Positions 32,486 through 40,836 of a DNA stretch of 48,140 nucleotides are shown here, piece after piece. The notes beneath the pieces are model-generated. The model did no database searches. It had not been told where the DNA came from and was given only the letters and a program-made list of their open reading frames with translations. Origin of the DNA: a virus. The stretch lies in the IMG/VR virus record IMGVR_UViG_3300035180_001575, positions 1 through 48,140 of that record; one strand, given 5' to 3'. Both the position numbers and the translations under genes were made by a program. Numbering within the stretch: position 1 is the first letter of the stretch; every line of letters begins with the position of its first letter.

Positions 32486-32504
32486 CTTCGCTACGGGCCG
32501 ATGC

Positions 32505-33650
32505 TTATCCCAGCAGGATTGCTCCGTGAGCAGATTTAATGCCCTTCACGCCCCAAACTGCGGACACTTCGTATTGCATTTGGCGATACTGAGCGTACAT
32601 GGCAACTTCGAAGCTAATGCCGGAACGTGGGTCGGTAATCATCTGGCGGTCCACAGCCAAGTCACCGCCGTCTGGCAGAGCAGGAGTGCGGGTTGCCAAA
32701 ACAATGGACGAACCACTGAAGGCTAGATTACCAGTGTAGCTTGCGCCAATGGTCATTGCTACAGCAGATGCGGCAATTGGCTGGCGCAGGCCAGGAGCAG
32801 CCAAACTGATGGTTCCTGGAGCAGCGACGCCAGTTGCGACCACATACTTGTTTGTGTCTCCAGCGAAGGTCACGATGTCACCAGCCAGCACAGTTCCAGA
32901 ACCAGTAATCAGGGTGATATCGGTTGCTCCAACTGCATAGCCAGCGGTGTTGCTGGTGTAAGCAGTTCCGGTACCTTTGGTGTTGAAACCAACAGCAGCC
33001 GATTCGTGCAAGCTAAAACCGTGAATGTCCAGCAATTGACCTTCGCGCATACCGAGGGTAGAACCGGCTTCGTTTGCTTTGGTTAGTTGAGCCAAAGTAC
33101 GGATAGCGGCACCAGAAGTAGTGTCGATAACCAAGCAGCGATCAGCCTGAGGAGCACCATTGTCATCCAGAATCTTGCGAATCTGTGCAGGGTCGCCCAA
33201 TGTGGATGCGAAAGGTGTGGTGCCAGCGGTACCGTAGGCACGAGATGCACCCAAGCGGGCAGCAGCTACAACGTCGGCTTCCATTTCGTTCACCAAAGTG
33301 CGGATGGCCTGAGTCATTTGCGCATTTTTGACGTTGGCAGTGCCAGAACCATTGTTGTTCAAACCCAAAGTCTGTTCACCATTCCAACGGAAAGGAACTC
33401 GGCGGGCCTTGGTGATGGTCAGCTGCACGTTGCCAATGTTTTGGTCGCCATCATCGGGAGGTGTAACACCGGGGGTGATGTTGGTGGCGGTTGCAGTGGG
33501 CGTCACAAACGATGTAACCAGTTGGCCCATCGCAGCGCGTTCCACATTGGAGTCGCGGGAAACGCAAGGGATAGCGCCAACCAGTTCGCGGGATACGATA
33601 TCCAGGGATTCGTACAGCGAGGGAATGAGGCCAGTAAGAGTATTTGCCAT
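32505..33650 (-). CDS. Major capsid protein, P22 coat-like
   Basis: 381 residues. MANTLTGLIPSLYESLDIVS and SRELVGAIPCVSRDSN match the start of P22 gp5-like coat proteins; FVTPTATATNITPG, KARRVPFRWNGEQ and GISFEVAMYAQYRQMQYEV near the C-terminus are further family features. A Gly/Thr-rich insert about residues 225-305 (GSGTVLAGDIVTFAGDTNKY) would be an insertion domain. It forms the HK97-fold shell. A terminator-like hairpin follows. Confidence 0.92.
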   Translation of the reverse strand: MANTLTGLIPSLYESLDIVSRELVGAIPCVSRDSNVERAAMGQLVTSFVTPTATATNITPGVTPPDDGDQNIGNVQLTITKARRVPFRWNGEQTLGLNNNGSGTANVKNAQMTQAIRTLVNEMEADVVAAARLGASRAYGTAGTTPFASTLGDPAQIRKILDDNGAPQADRCLVIDTTSGAAIRTLAQLTKANEAGSTLGMREGQLLDIHGFSLHESAAVGFNTKGTGTAYTSNTAGYAVGATDITLITGSGTVLAGDIVTFAGDTNKYVVATGVAAPGTISLAAPGLRQPIAASAVAMTIGASYTGNLAFSGSSIVLATRTPALPDGGDLAVDRQMITDPRSGISFEVAMYAQYRQMQYEVSAVWGVKGIKSAHGAILLG

Positions 33651-33681
33651 TTTGAAGTTTTCCTAAAGTAAAGTATTGAAA

Positions 33682-34512
33682 TTAATCTACAATACGCGTA
33701 CCAGAGCGAGCCACATTGGCTTTCTGGATTGGAGTCAGCGTATCAAATTCGCCGCGTTTCATGGTTTTGCCAGTGCCGGAACCGGAGCCTTGAGCCCCGT
33801 TTGAGCCACTGCCAGAAGTGCTGGCAGGAAACCAATGAGGTTTCAGTTCCCGCTGCATCTCCATCCACTCGGCTGGGCTAAATGGTGTTTTGCCATCTTT
33901 GCCCAATTCAGGACGACCCTCGGCGTCCAGTTTCACTGCATTGCCCTTGGCATCAAGACTGAAAAGCTGGCGTGCCTGCAAAAGTGCGTCTTCCACAGCA
34001 CCCTTATGCAAATCGCTGGTAACCGCACGAATTTGGTTGTCCAGAACCGCACCCTTATAAGCGTCCGCACGCTGGCGCTCTGCCAGTGTTTGTGCGCGTT
34101 CTGCTTCAACTTCCGCGGCATGCGAAGTGCGCATACGCTCGGTGTACTTGTCAATCACAACGGCCTTCTTGCCTTCGGAGAACAATTTCAAGTCCTCATC
34201 GTGATCCATTTGTTCGAGCAGCGTTTTTGCGCGCTCGGGGTCAAGTCCATTAAAAGCGGTCAGGCGAGTCTGATACTCTTTGTTTTTGCCCAACAGTTCG
34301 TCGTTCTTCTTTTTGAGGCCAGCAACAGCCGCCTCGACCTGTTCTGCTACAAGTTCTGCAACAGTCTTGCCACTGGCAGGAGGTGTTCCACCAGCCGGAG
34401 GTGTTCCACCAGCCGGGGGCGTGCCACCAGTAGGAGGAGTAGCATCACCCTCTCGAACTGAGAGCATGGTAGCGGCAAGCATGGCAGGAAGAAGAAACAA
34501 TTTAGCTTTCAT
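33682..34512 (-). CDS. Capsid scaffold protein
   Basis: 276 residues. The mid part is a long charged helix (VAGLKKKNDELLGKNKEYQ, then ERMRTSHAAEVEAERAQTLAER), and the C-terminus is polar and basic (GKTMKRGEFDTLTPIQKANV), as in scaffolds that bind coat. Near the N-terminus a TPPAGG motif repeats three times. MKAKLFLLPAMLAATMLSV resembles a signal peptide, unusual for a scaffold. SD AGGGGA precedes the ATG. Position directly upstream of the coat gene supports the call. Confidence 0.82.
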   Translation of the reverse strand: MKAKLFLLPAMLAATMLSVREGDATPPTGGTPPAGGTPPAGGTPPASGKTVAELVAEQVEAAVAGLKKKNDELLGKNKEYQTRLTAFNGLDPERAKTLLEQMDHDEDLKLFSEGKKAVVIDKYTERMRTSHAAEVEAERAQTLAERQRADAYKGAVLDNQIRAVTSDLHKGAVEDALLQARQLFSLDAKGNAVKLDAEGRPELGKDGKTPFSPAEWMEMQRELKPHWFPASTSGSGSNGAQGSGSGTGKTMKRGEFDTLTPIQKANVARSGTRIVD

Positions 34513-34588
34513 TTGGAAATCCCCTAAGGATGGTTAATATGCAGCTTTGCTGCGGAGTTGAGCCGAACGTAATCCGGCTATGGGTGGT

Positions 34589-34617
34589 ACTTTAACAGAA
34601 TAATTTACGCTTTGCAA
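34589..34617 (-). promoter_or_regulatory. Possible promoter for scaffold and coat genes
   Basis: On the minus strand TTGCAA (34612-34617) and TAAAGT (34589-34594) are 17 bases apart, in the 128-base gap between portal and scaffold genes. A modest match to sigma70; an internal late promoter that boosts the capsid genes is plausible. Confidence 0.35.
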
Positions 34618-34640
34618 TAAATTTTCCCTCTTTGCGAAAA

Positions 34641-36164
34641 TTATTTTGGTGGAGTTTGCATTTGACGCTGTGTCGGGTTAGCACCGGAGCTTCCGGGCAG
34701 TGTAGTTTCCTGCCCACCCGTGGTGTTAGTTTGGTTCACCTTTGTTCCCCCGGGAATTTGCGGCTTGTGTTCATCCATCTTTGCCAACTCCAGCGCAACC
34801 GTTTGGTCAATATCAATAACCTCGCCCCGCTGCAAGTTGTCAAACAAAGTTTGATAGTTAATAGCACCGTTCTGCCATGCCGCAACCAGTGCGGTAAGGT
34901 TGAGGGCCGACATGGGCATTGGGAAGAAGTCTTTGTTGAGGCGGAACTTAGCTTCTACGTCCGTACCAGCAAATTTAGAGAAGGTAGTGAGTGCCCGCTC
35001 AATACCAATGGATGCTGCTTGGGAGATGGAAGCTAGCATGCTTTGCTCCCCGCCCATGTGTATAGCTGCACCGCCTTGGCTGTCCCCTGTAGCCGTCTTG
35101 TTTTCTAACATCCGTGCACCCAAAACAATCATTTGGGTTTCTTTTCTGGTAAGATTTGCTTCCAGCGCCTTCAGCCCCTGCCCGGTAAACTCCAAATAGG
35201 ATGCCTTAGCATCTGGCCGTGGGAACACCCAAGCTGTCATACTGCCAATAGAAAATGATTGGCCTTCTTTTTCAGGTGTATATCCGCTAATCACTGGCGT
35301 TGGCAAGCCGGTGAAATGGCACCCGTGTTCGTAATCTGCGTTGGTACGGTAATGGGACAAGTTGATGTCTACCAAGTCTACCAATGGCGGCTCGTCTGGT
35401 TCAATGTCTACGCAGTCCGTGCCAACCACATAAAATGGAATAGCTGTAAGGTACTTGCCTTTAATTTGTGGGTACGCGGTAGATATGAGGACATCTTCGT
35501 CCTTCTCATTTACCTTAAACACCCGAACGCGGTACACCAATTCCGTCATGCCCTTTTTGGTAGGCAGTTGGAATAGATCCAAAACGCGATACTGAGTAGT
35601 CTCCACAATATCGAACTCGTTTGCGCCAGCAATGTCCATTTCTTCTGACAGTACAACCATGGAAAGGACGCTGGCATTATTGACCACGCTCTTACGCCAA
35701 TTAATAATGCTCTCCGTGCAATACTGTTTCAGTATAGGACGCAAACCAAGGCGAGTGGAATCTGCCTGCGTTGTGGTTATCGGATCGATTGTCGGAAAGT
35801 CAACAAAAATGCCAACTCGGCCAACGGTAAGGCATTCCTCAATTACTTCCAGGCAGAACATGTGGAGGTTTTGCCCATCCAACGTAACATCCTCCAACAG
35901 CTTTTCCACCGCTGGTGCAACCTCCACTATGGAGGGCTTACGGAACAGCATACCCTGCAAGCCGCTAATAGTGCGCCATGTGGCGTTGTAGAAGCTAGCA
36001 CGCTTCTTATACGCTTCGTATTCTTTATTTGTCTGGTCTGCCAATATTGGCAAATACTCAGGCCCTGCTTCATGAACTGCATCTTGGCCGTCCGCTGCAT
36101 CTCGGCAGCGTTTCCAAACAGAAGACATCTCCCGGTATTCTTCGTGTGTATTCTTCACGCCCAT
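34641..36164 (-). CDS. Portal protein (DUF4055 type)
   Basis: 507 residues. The N-terminal half shows WKRCRDAADGQDAVHEAG, YLPILADQTNKEYEAYKKRA and YNATWRTISGLQGMLFRKP, the signature of DUF4055 portals. The middle has DTISGEEM-like strand regions, and the C-terminus carries QLLGEQSM-like helices and an Asn/Gln/Gly-rich tail. It forms the dodecameric gate for DNA. ATG 36164 overlaps nothing but lies two bases after the endonuclease stop; its ribosome site is in the end of that gene. Confidence 0.9.
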   Translation of the reverse strand: MGVKNTHEEYREMSSVWKRCRDAADGQDAVHEAGPEYLPILADQTNKEYEAYKKRASFYNATWRTISGLQGMLFRKPSIVEVAPAVEKLLEDVTLDGQNLHMFCLEVIEECLTVGRVGIFVDFPTIDPITTTQADSTRLGLRPILKQYCTESIINWRKSVVNNASVLSMVVLSEEMDIAGANEFDIVETTQYRVLDLFQLPTKKGMTELVYRVRVFKVNEKDEDVLISTAYPQIKGKYLTAIPFYVVGTDCVDIEPDEPPLVDLVDINLSHYRTNADYEHGCHFTGLPTPVISGYTPEKEGQSFSIGSMTAWVFPRPDAKASYLEFTGQGLKALEANLTRKETQMIVLGARMLENKTATGDSQGGAAIHMGGEQSMLASISQAASIGIERALTTFSKFAGTDVEAKFRLNKDFFPMPMSALNLTALVAAWQNGAINYQTLFDNLQRGEVIDIDQTVALELAKMDEHKPQIPGGTKVNQTNTTGGQETTLPGSSGANPTQRQMQTPPK

Positions 36165-36166
36165 GA

Positions 36167-36907
36167 TTAAGCTCCTGAAATTTGTAATTTAGTTGCAACA
36201 AAATTTTCCAAGTCTACAAAAGACAAAATGTCTATAGCTTCTTTTTGAAACCCTGGAATTGTTTGAGAAAGAATTGGAAATGAATAGGGCACAAGTTGCT
36301 CAATAGCTAAAGCTCTGTGTCCACTCATTTCAAACTTAACACATTTGTTAAGAACATAACCGCTGCGCGATAAATTCTTTTTGTGTGTTGATAAACGGCG
36401 TTCCATTTGATTAGTTATACCATAACCTGTAAAAGATTCGCCAGCTTTTTCTGCTGCCAAAATATAAAAGGTTGCAGGTAATTCTCTTTTGAATCCCGAT
36501 GTTGCGCAATTGGGACAGCCATTACCGCCCATAGGTTTGATAAAATTAACAATAGTAGAAGAGTTCCAAGTGTGGCTACACACAAGACACTCTAATTGAA
36601 TTTTGGAAGAGCTGTTTACTTGCCCTGTTACAAACCCTAAAAACTTGCAAAATTTTTCCTCCGCAATTCTGGATATTTTTACGGCATACTGCGCAGGTGT
36701 CCATTTGCGGCAAGACCCACATCCGCAAGGAAATTGAAACTTCTCAAGTCGGTCTTTAGTTGTTGTAAAAATTCCGTTGCCAAAAAGCTCGGTATCCTTT
36801 GCACAGGTGTGACAAAATACTTTATAAGTAATTAACCCAGCATCCCTGTTAGAAGATATAACTTCCAACTGCAACGCTAGGCCAAATCTGGTTCCGGGTT
36901 TAAGCAT
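36167..36907 (-). CDS. GIY-YIG-like homing endonuclease with zinc-binding modules
   Basis: 246 residues from ATG 36907, one base after the terL stop. Four CxxC-like groups (C32/C35, C61-C66, C107/C110, C131/C134) precede a GIY-YIG-like segment: ATFYILAAEKAGESF, then GYGITNQMERRLSTHKKN. In the core the usual GIY and YIG are FYI and YGI, with Arg171 and His175 in their expected places. It is probably a free-standing homing endonuclease placed between terL and portal. It ends in the residues ISGA, the same last four as TerL. Catalytic competence is uncertain. Confidence 0.78.
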   Translation of the reverse strand: MLKPGTRFGLALQLEVISSNRDAGLITYKVFCHTCAKDTELFGNGIFTTTKDRLEKFQFPCGCGSCRKWTPAQYAVKISRIAEEKFCKFLGFVTGQVNSSSKIQLECLVCSHTWNSSTIVNFIKPMGGNGCPNCATSGFKRELPATFYILAAEKAGESFTGYGITNQMERRLSTHKKNLSRSGYVLNKCVKFEMSGHRALAIEQLVPYSFPILSQTIPGFQKEAIDILSFVDLENFVATKLQISGA

Positions 36908-36908
36908 A

Positions 36909-39359
36909 TTAGGCACCGCTAATCTTAACTCTGTGTACGGTATGGTCCGCGGATAATACCATGTAACGGCAGTCATCAGCAATGTGATCTTCAGCATCGG
37001 TATTAACGTCATCGGGGTCCCGTGTATCGCGTGCAATACTTGGGACAGTGCGAATAAAGTCGCGGCAGGTGTTGAACACGTAGAAACCCGGCTTGTCTTC
37101 GGCCTTGGCAACTGCATCCATTCTATCGCGCATCAATTCCCAGCCATTCTTACGGCTCCCGGGACGCTTATCCGCTGGTATCCAAAATACACCTTCTACT
37201 TCCATATTTTGTCCAATGGAGGCTTCGTCTGTTACCGCATAAATAGCGCTATCCGCAGGCCCCGGCTGCACACGGTTTTGGATACGCATTTGTGTTTCGC
37301 GTATCAGTATTCCTTGTGCTACAACCTTGGCAGGCATGCGCAAACCTTCGTTTGCACGCCCGTCGCTACCATACCACTCTCCTATGCGGAACAGAGTTTT
37401 ACGTGGGAAGGAAATTTTACGCCCGTCTTTCAGCGTTGCATCCGTACCATCGCTTACAGCCCACCAGCCAACGCTGAAAGGTTTAGAACTACCCCAGTCA
37501 AAACTTCTGGTAACGCGCCAGCTGAACGGAATTTCGAACGGCTCGATAACATGCTTCGTGGCATCCCACAAATCGTCAAACATGCCGCCGCTGGTAATGT
37601 CCCAGCTACCTTCTAGCCAAGCCTTACGCTTGTTCTCATCTGTAATCGACTCCAGCGTCTTAATGTACTCTTCGCCTAAGTACGGGTTTTCCTTCACACT
37701 TCCAAACAAAGCACAACGCTGGTTGCCTTCTTTATCTTTGATAATTTTACCGTAAGGTGCTGGGTCAATGAAATAATTTTTGACCCAAGCATGGCCGACG
37801 CCATAGGGGTTCGTGCTACTGCGTATAAGCCGGGGCAAGTGTGGTAGGCGTGCGGTGCCTTGGAAACTGCTACGATTGCAAGATTTCATGGATTCATAGC
37901 ATGCAATGCTGGGCCAACTTGTCAACTCTTCCCATCCTATAAATGGATACTCGTGTCCGTGGTAGCTCCAGTAATCTTCTTCATTCTCAAACGCCCGCAG
38001 CAACAATTCTTCCCCCGTAGGCCAAACCCACTTCAAGGAGGACGAACCTGCAAGGAATCTTGGCTGCTGTGCACTCTTATTGAACCAGCGTTTGGACTTG
38101 GCTATAATGTCGTCCAAGTGCTTATAGTTGCGCCGAAAAATGATGCCACGAAAGTAATCACCATAGCCACGACCACAATACTGAGCAAACGACATCAGCA
38201 TGGCATCCGTGTTGTGTGTGACAACAAAATCGTTTGTTACAAACAAACCATCTGGATGCGCAATTTTAATGCACACAGTTTCTTCTGGTTCTTGTTCTTC
38301 AATGCTACACATCTTGTTTGTAAGATGTTTGTGCATGTACGGTTTAATGCGGTCTATTTTGCGTTTTAAACGAAACGGGCTAAATTTTCCTGCTGTTTGA
38401 ATATAAACGTTGTAGGCACGCTGATGGGCAATGCCAGTTTCTAATCCGTAGTTGCCAGACAGACTACTTGTTAGCGTTGCCTTAGCACCAAGAGAGCGGG
38501 CTAGGTACTGCACGTCCTTTGCCAGTTGTTCGCTAACACTGCAAAATGTAACATAGCCTTTTTTATCAATTGTTCCGTCTGTGTCCATTAAACCTTGCAA
38601 CACAGCAAGACGCACTTCTGGAGAATTATTTAAATAAACGGTTGGCACAAACTTTGTATGAGAACGAGTTTCCTTTAAACCTAATTCAACAACTTGATCC
38701 CGAATTTCTTGTGTTGGGATAAAACAACGCAAGCCGCTGCGAGGATCTGGAGAAACTTCGTAAATTCCGTTGGCGAGAACGTACTGTGCAAGTTCTTCGT
38801 CAACTGTGCAATAACCCATACGCTGCGCAAACGTGCCATCTCCAAGCATTAGGCCCAGAAGGTAAGCGTTCATTGGCACGTAACTTTCGGCCATAGGCAT
38901 TTCTAATCTAGCAAGAGTAGGAATTGTAATTCTTTTCCAACCAGTATTAAAATGCTCTAATAATACAAGCATTTGCACGTTCTTAAACGTCCCGGCTGGT
39001 ATACGGCTATTGTCTGCAATATGCACGTTCCAAATGTGCTGATCGTCGCAACGTGCCACGGCACCATCTGCAAAAGTAATTTTGAAGACGCGTCGTTTGC
39101 CTTGCGGGAACACGCCGATAATAGGTGAAACTGTTCCGTCAGGGCAGCTAACCAAGTCCCCAACTCTAAGTTCGCCAATAGGACGCGGGCCGCTTGTTGT
39201 ATAAACGGTCTCGCTTAATGGCAATCCCTTTCCTGGACCGCGTGTTCCTGCAAAGCAGACTTCTCGGACCGGGGACGAAAGAAATAAACTCTGACTTCCT
39301 GGTAGGGCCTTCCAAATAGCATACTGCTTTGGAGCTGTGGGAGGGGTACCGAAGAGCAT
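36909..39359 (-). CDS. terL: Terminase large subunit precursor carrying an intein
   Basis: 816 residues as coded, 477 after removal of the 339-residue intein. TerL cuts concatemers and drives DNA into the procapsid. The host Walker A motif GTRGPGKT is interrupted between Lys44 and Thr384, so the ATPase cannot work unless spliced. After the intein come FIGWEELTSWP (Walker B with the catalytic Glu), SSTNPYGVGHAWVK, and the C-terminal nuclease with SFDWGSSKPFSV and EDHIADDCRYMVL. The start overlaps the terS stop (TAATG). The ORF ends KISGA, three bases before the endonuclease gene's ATG. Confidence 0.93.
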   Translation of the reverse strand: MLFGTPPTAPKQYAIWKALPGSQSLFLSSPVREVCFAGTRGPGKGLPLSETVYTTSGPRPIGELRVGDLVSCPDGTVSPIIGVFPQGKRRVFKITFADGAVARCDDQHIWNVHIADNSRIPAGTFKNVQMLVLLEHFNTGWKRITIPTLARLEMPMAESYVPMNAYLLGLMLGDGTFAQRMGYCTVDEELAQYVLANGIYEVSPDPRSGLRCFIPTQEIRDQVVELGLKETRSHTKFVPTVYLNNSPEVRLAVLQGLMDTDGTIDKKGYVTFCSVSEQLAKDVQYLARSLGAKATLTSSLSGNYGLETGIAHQRAYNVYIQTAGKFSPFRLKRKIDRIKPYMHKHLTNKMCSIEEQEPEETVCIKIAHPDGLFVTNDFVVTHNTDAMLMSFAQYCGRGYGDYFRGIIFRRNYKHLDDIIAKSKRWFNKSAQQPRFLAGSSSLKWVWPTGEELLLRAFENEEDYWSYHGHEYPFIGWEELTSWPSIACYESMKSCNRSSFQGTARLPHLPRLIRSSTNPYGVGHAWVKNYFIDPAPYGKIIKDKEGNQRCALFGSVKENPYLGEEYIKTLESITDENKRKAWLEGSWDITSGGMFDDLWDATKHVIEPFEIPFSWRVTRSFDWGSSKPFSVGWWAVSDGTDATLKDGRKISFPRKTLFRIGEWYGSDGRANEGLRMPAKVVAQGILIRETQMRIQNRVQPGPADSAIYAVTDEASIGQNMEVEGVFWIPADKRPGSRKNGWELMRDRMDAVAKAEDKPGFYVFNTCRDFIRTVPSIARDTRDPDDVNTDAEDHIADDCRYMVLSADHTVHRVKISGA
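38211..39227 (-). mobile_element. Class 3-like intein with LAGLIDADG endonuclease
   Basis: 339 residues, spanning precursor positions 45-383. Block A is GLPLSETVYTTSG, with Gly where Cys or Ser should be the first nucleophile. Block B has DDQHIW (His63, Trp66, intein numbering). The C-terminal blocks read TVCIKIAHPDGLFV (Cys319) and FVVTHN followed by Thr (Thr337, His338, Asn339). Trp/Cys/Thr in these places is the hallmark of class 3 inteins, which start splicing from the block F cysteine. LLGLMLGDG and LQGLMDTDG (intein about 123-131 and 210-218) are the two LAGLIDADG motifs of a homing endonuclease. Confidence 0.9.
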
Positions 39360-39895
39360 TAAGCAACGGCTTTCAACTGGGGTGGACTAGATGGTTTAAT
39401 AAGTTCTGCCTGCTGGGCCTCTGCCTGCGCTGCCCACTCCTCCGCCGTCACCATCCCCGGCACCACAAACACGCCGCTTCCAAGCAGTTGTCCATCTGCA
39501 CCAGTAAGTTCGGTTTTGGTTTGCTTTGGTGCATCCATGCCGTAAAAGGCACTTAGCTTGGAAAGTGCAGCAACGCGAGCAGCTTGGCTACTACCCGCCC
39601 CCATATTCTTCGCCTCCTTCCACAGCGCAGTAACAATCATGCGTTTCTGAACATCAATGTCCAAATTGTCAGTGCTACCACCCTCGGCCTCACGAATTTT
39701 CGTAAGGACGTAAGGCTCTGTCATGAAGCGTACAGAAAAATCCTTTGCGTAGGCCGGTGCGTAGCCAATACGGATAGCGGCCTTATACTGGTCGTAGTCT
39801 GTCAGGTATTCCGTCACAAATCGATCACGCAGCTCCATTTCCGAGGCCGTAAGCGCCGGAGCAAAGCTAGATTGATTATTTTCGAGGGGTTCCAT
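39359..39895 (-). CDS. terS: Terminase small subunit
   Basis: 178 residues. The N-terminal region has an HTH-like helical pattern (LTASEMELRDRFVTEYL, then DQYKAAIRIGYAPAYAKD and EPYVLTKIREAE) typical of TerS DNA-recognition. The middle is helical and the C-terminus is flexible, rich in Ala, Gln and Pro. It selects phage DNA for packaging and stimulates TerL. It stands directly before terL with an overlapping stop/start. Confidence 0.85.
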   Translation of the reverse strand: MEPLENNQSSFAPALTASEMELRDRFVTEYLTDYDQYKAAIRIGYAPAYAKDFSVRFMTEPYVLTKIREAEGGSTDNLDIDVQKRMIVTALWKEAKNMGAGSSQAARVAALSKLSAFYGMDAPKQTKTELTGADGQLLGSGVFVVPGMVTAEEWAAQAEAQQAELIKPSSPPQLKAVA

Positions 39896-39897
39896 AA

Positions 39898-40449
39898 CTA
39901 TATCCCGTGATTTGCAAACTGCTCATGGGCGTTTGTTCTTGCAATTGCAATAGCTGCAGAGGCATCGTTTATGTTGTTAAAATGCCCAATCCGGATACGC
40001 TTTCCATTAACTCCAATTTTTGCAAGCCACTTACCCTTATCCAAACTAACACCCTTTATACCGGAAGTGTTATTTGACGCAATACTTCTATTTTCGCTAT
40101 TATTTGTGGATGTTGCAAGACGAAGATTTGAAATCTTGTTGTTTAGCGTGTTAGTGTCTTGGTGATCAACCTCTTTGTCCTTAGGGATAGCACCATTATG
40201 CATTGTCCAAATAACGCGGTGAGCATACAGCTTTATTTTCTTCCCGCAGTATGTCAGATTAATTTTTACATATTTTGTGTCAACTGTTCCTGCAATCTTT
40301 CCTGTAAACGTTACTAAAAATTTTTCGTAACTTTGCAAAGACTGAAAATGGTGCAACGGACGTTCCTTCCAAACCAAAGTGCCATCCGCGCAGAAAATGA
40401 AACATTCGTTCAAATACTGCTGTGGTGGTAAAGGCTTTGCATTAAGCAT
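39898..40449 (-). CDS. HNH homing endonuclease with AP2-like domain
   Basis: 183 residues. An N-terminal module is followed by the HNH core HRVIWTMHNGAIPKDKEVDH, then NTLNNKISNLRLATSTNNSEN, and by a C-terminal AP2-like domain (SGIKGVSLDKGKWLAKIGVN, IRIGHFNNINDASAAI). The HNH residues are all visible, so it is likely active. It lies between the late promoter at 40487 and terS, two bases before the terS ATG. Free-standing HNH endonucleases commonly sit in intergenic sites of this kind. Confidence 0.9.
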   Translation of the reverse strand: MLNAKPLPPQQYLNECFIFCADGTLVWKERPLHHFQSLQSYEKFLVTFTGKIAGTVDTKYVKINLTYCGKKIKLYAHRVIWTMHNGAIPKDKEVDHQDTNTLNNKISNLRLATSTNNSENRSIASNNTSGIKGVSLDKGKWLAKIGVNGKRIRIGHFNNINDASAAIAIARTNAHEQFANHGI

Positions 40450-40486
40450 GGTTGCAGAATCCGCGGATGGTTGGAAAGTTGTGCGG

Positions 40487-40516
40487 ATTATATACAGGTT
40501 TTCGCTGTCCTCGCAA
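40487..40516 (-). promoter_or_regulatory. Strong sigma70-like promoter for the late operon
   Basis: On the minus strand TTGCGA (40511-40516) and a perfect TATAAT (40487-40492) are 18 bases apart, 38 bases before the endonuclease ATG and right after the terminator at 40537. It would drive the endonuclease, terminase and the late genes leftward. Confidence 0.7.
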
Positions 40517-40536
40517 ATTAGTTTTGTTTTAGGCGT

Positions 40537-40569
40537 TTAAAAGCCCCAGGAGCAGGGCTAGCTGGGGCT
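40537..40569 (-). terminator. Rho-independent terminator of the small-gene operon
   Basis: On the minus strand AGCCCCAG and CTGGGGCT form an 8-bp stem around a 12-base loop, followed by TTTTAAA. It follows the gene at 40582 and precedes the late promoter, separating the two leftward operons. Confidence 0.75.
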
Positions 40570-40581
40570 GTGGGGCACATA

Positions 40582-40824
40582 TTAGTGCTGGGTGGGCAGT
40601 TGCCCTAGGTAAGGGGCCTTTGTGCGCTGTAGGGCCGCTATTTCCTTAGCTTCAACTTGAGAAATGTTTAGGCGGGACACAATCTCGTAGTATTTAATTT
40701 GTTTGGGTGGAGTTCTGCCAAAAAGTTTATAAAGCCATAGCTTCCATTTCCGTTTATCGGGAATAGTTACAGAAACTTGATCCCCTGCTTCTAAAAAGCA
40801 AGGTGCAACAGTAAAAATTATCAT
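40582..40824 (-). CDS. Small hypothetical protein
   Basis: 80 residues: a beta-rich start (FLEAGDQVSVTIPDKRKWKL) and a helical, charged C-terminal half. The gene is the last of the leftward operon before the terminator. Unknown; ATG 40824 follows the upstream gene's stop by 12 bases. Confidence 0.65.
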   Translation of the reverse strand: MIIFTVAPCFLEAGDQVSVTIPDKRKWKLWLYKLFGRTPPKQIKYYEIVSRLNISQVEAKEIAALQRTKAPYLGQLPTQH

Positions 40825-40836
40825 TTTATGCTCACT

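Noticed and set aside
33835-34461. 208-codon plus-strand frame over the scaffold gene
   Set aside because: Antisense to a well-supported minus-strand gene; Cys/Phe-rich, random in look.
36984-37616. 210-codon plus-strand frame over terL
   Set aside because: Entirely antisense to the terL nuclease part, which has recognisable motifs.
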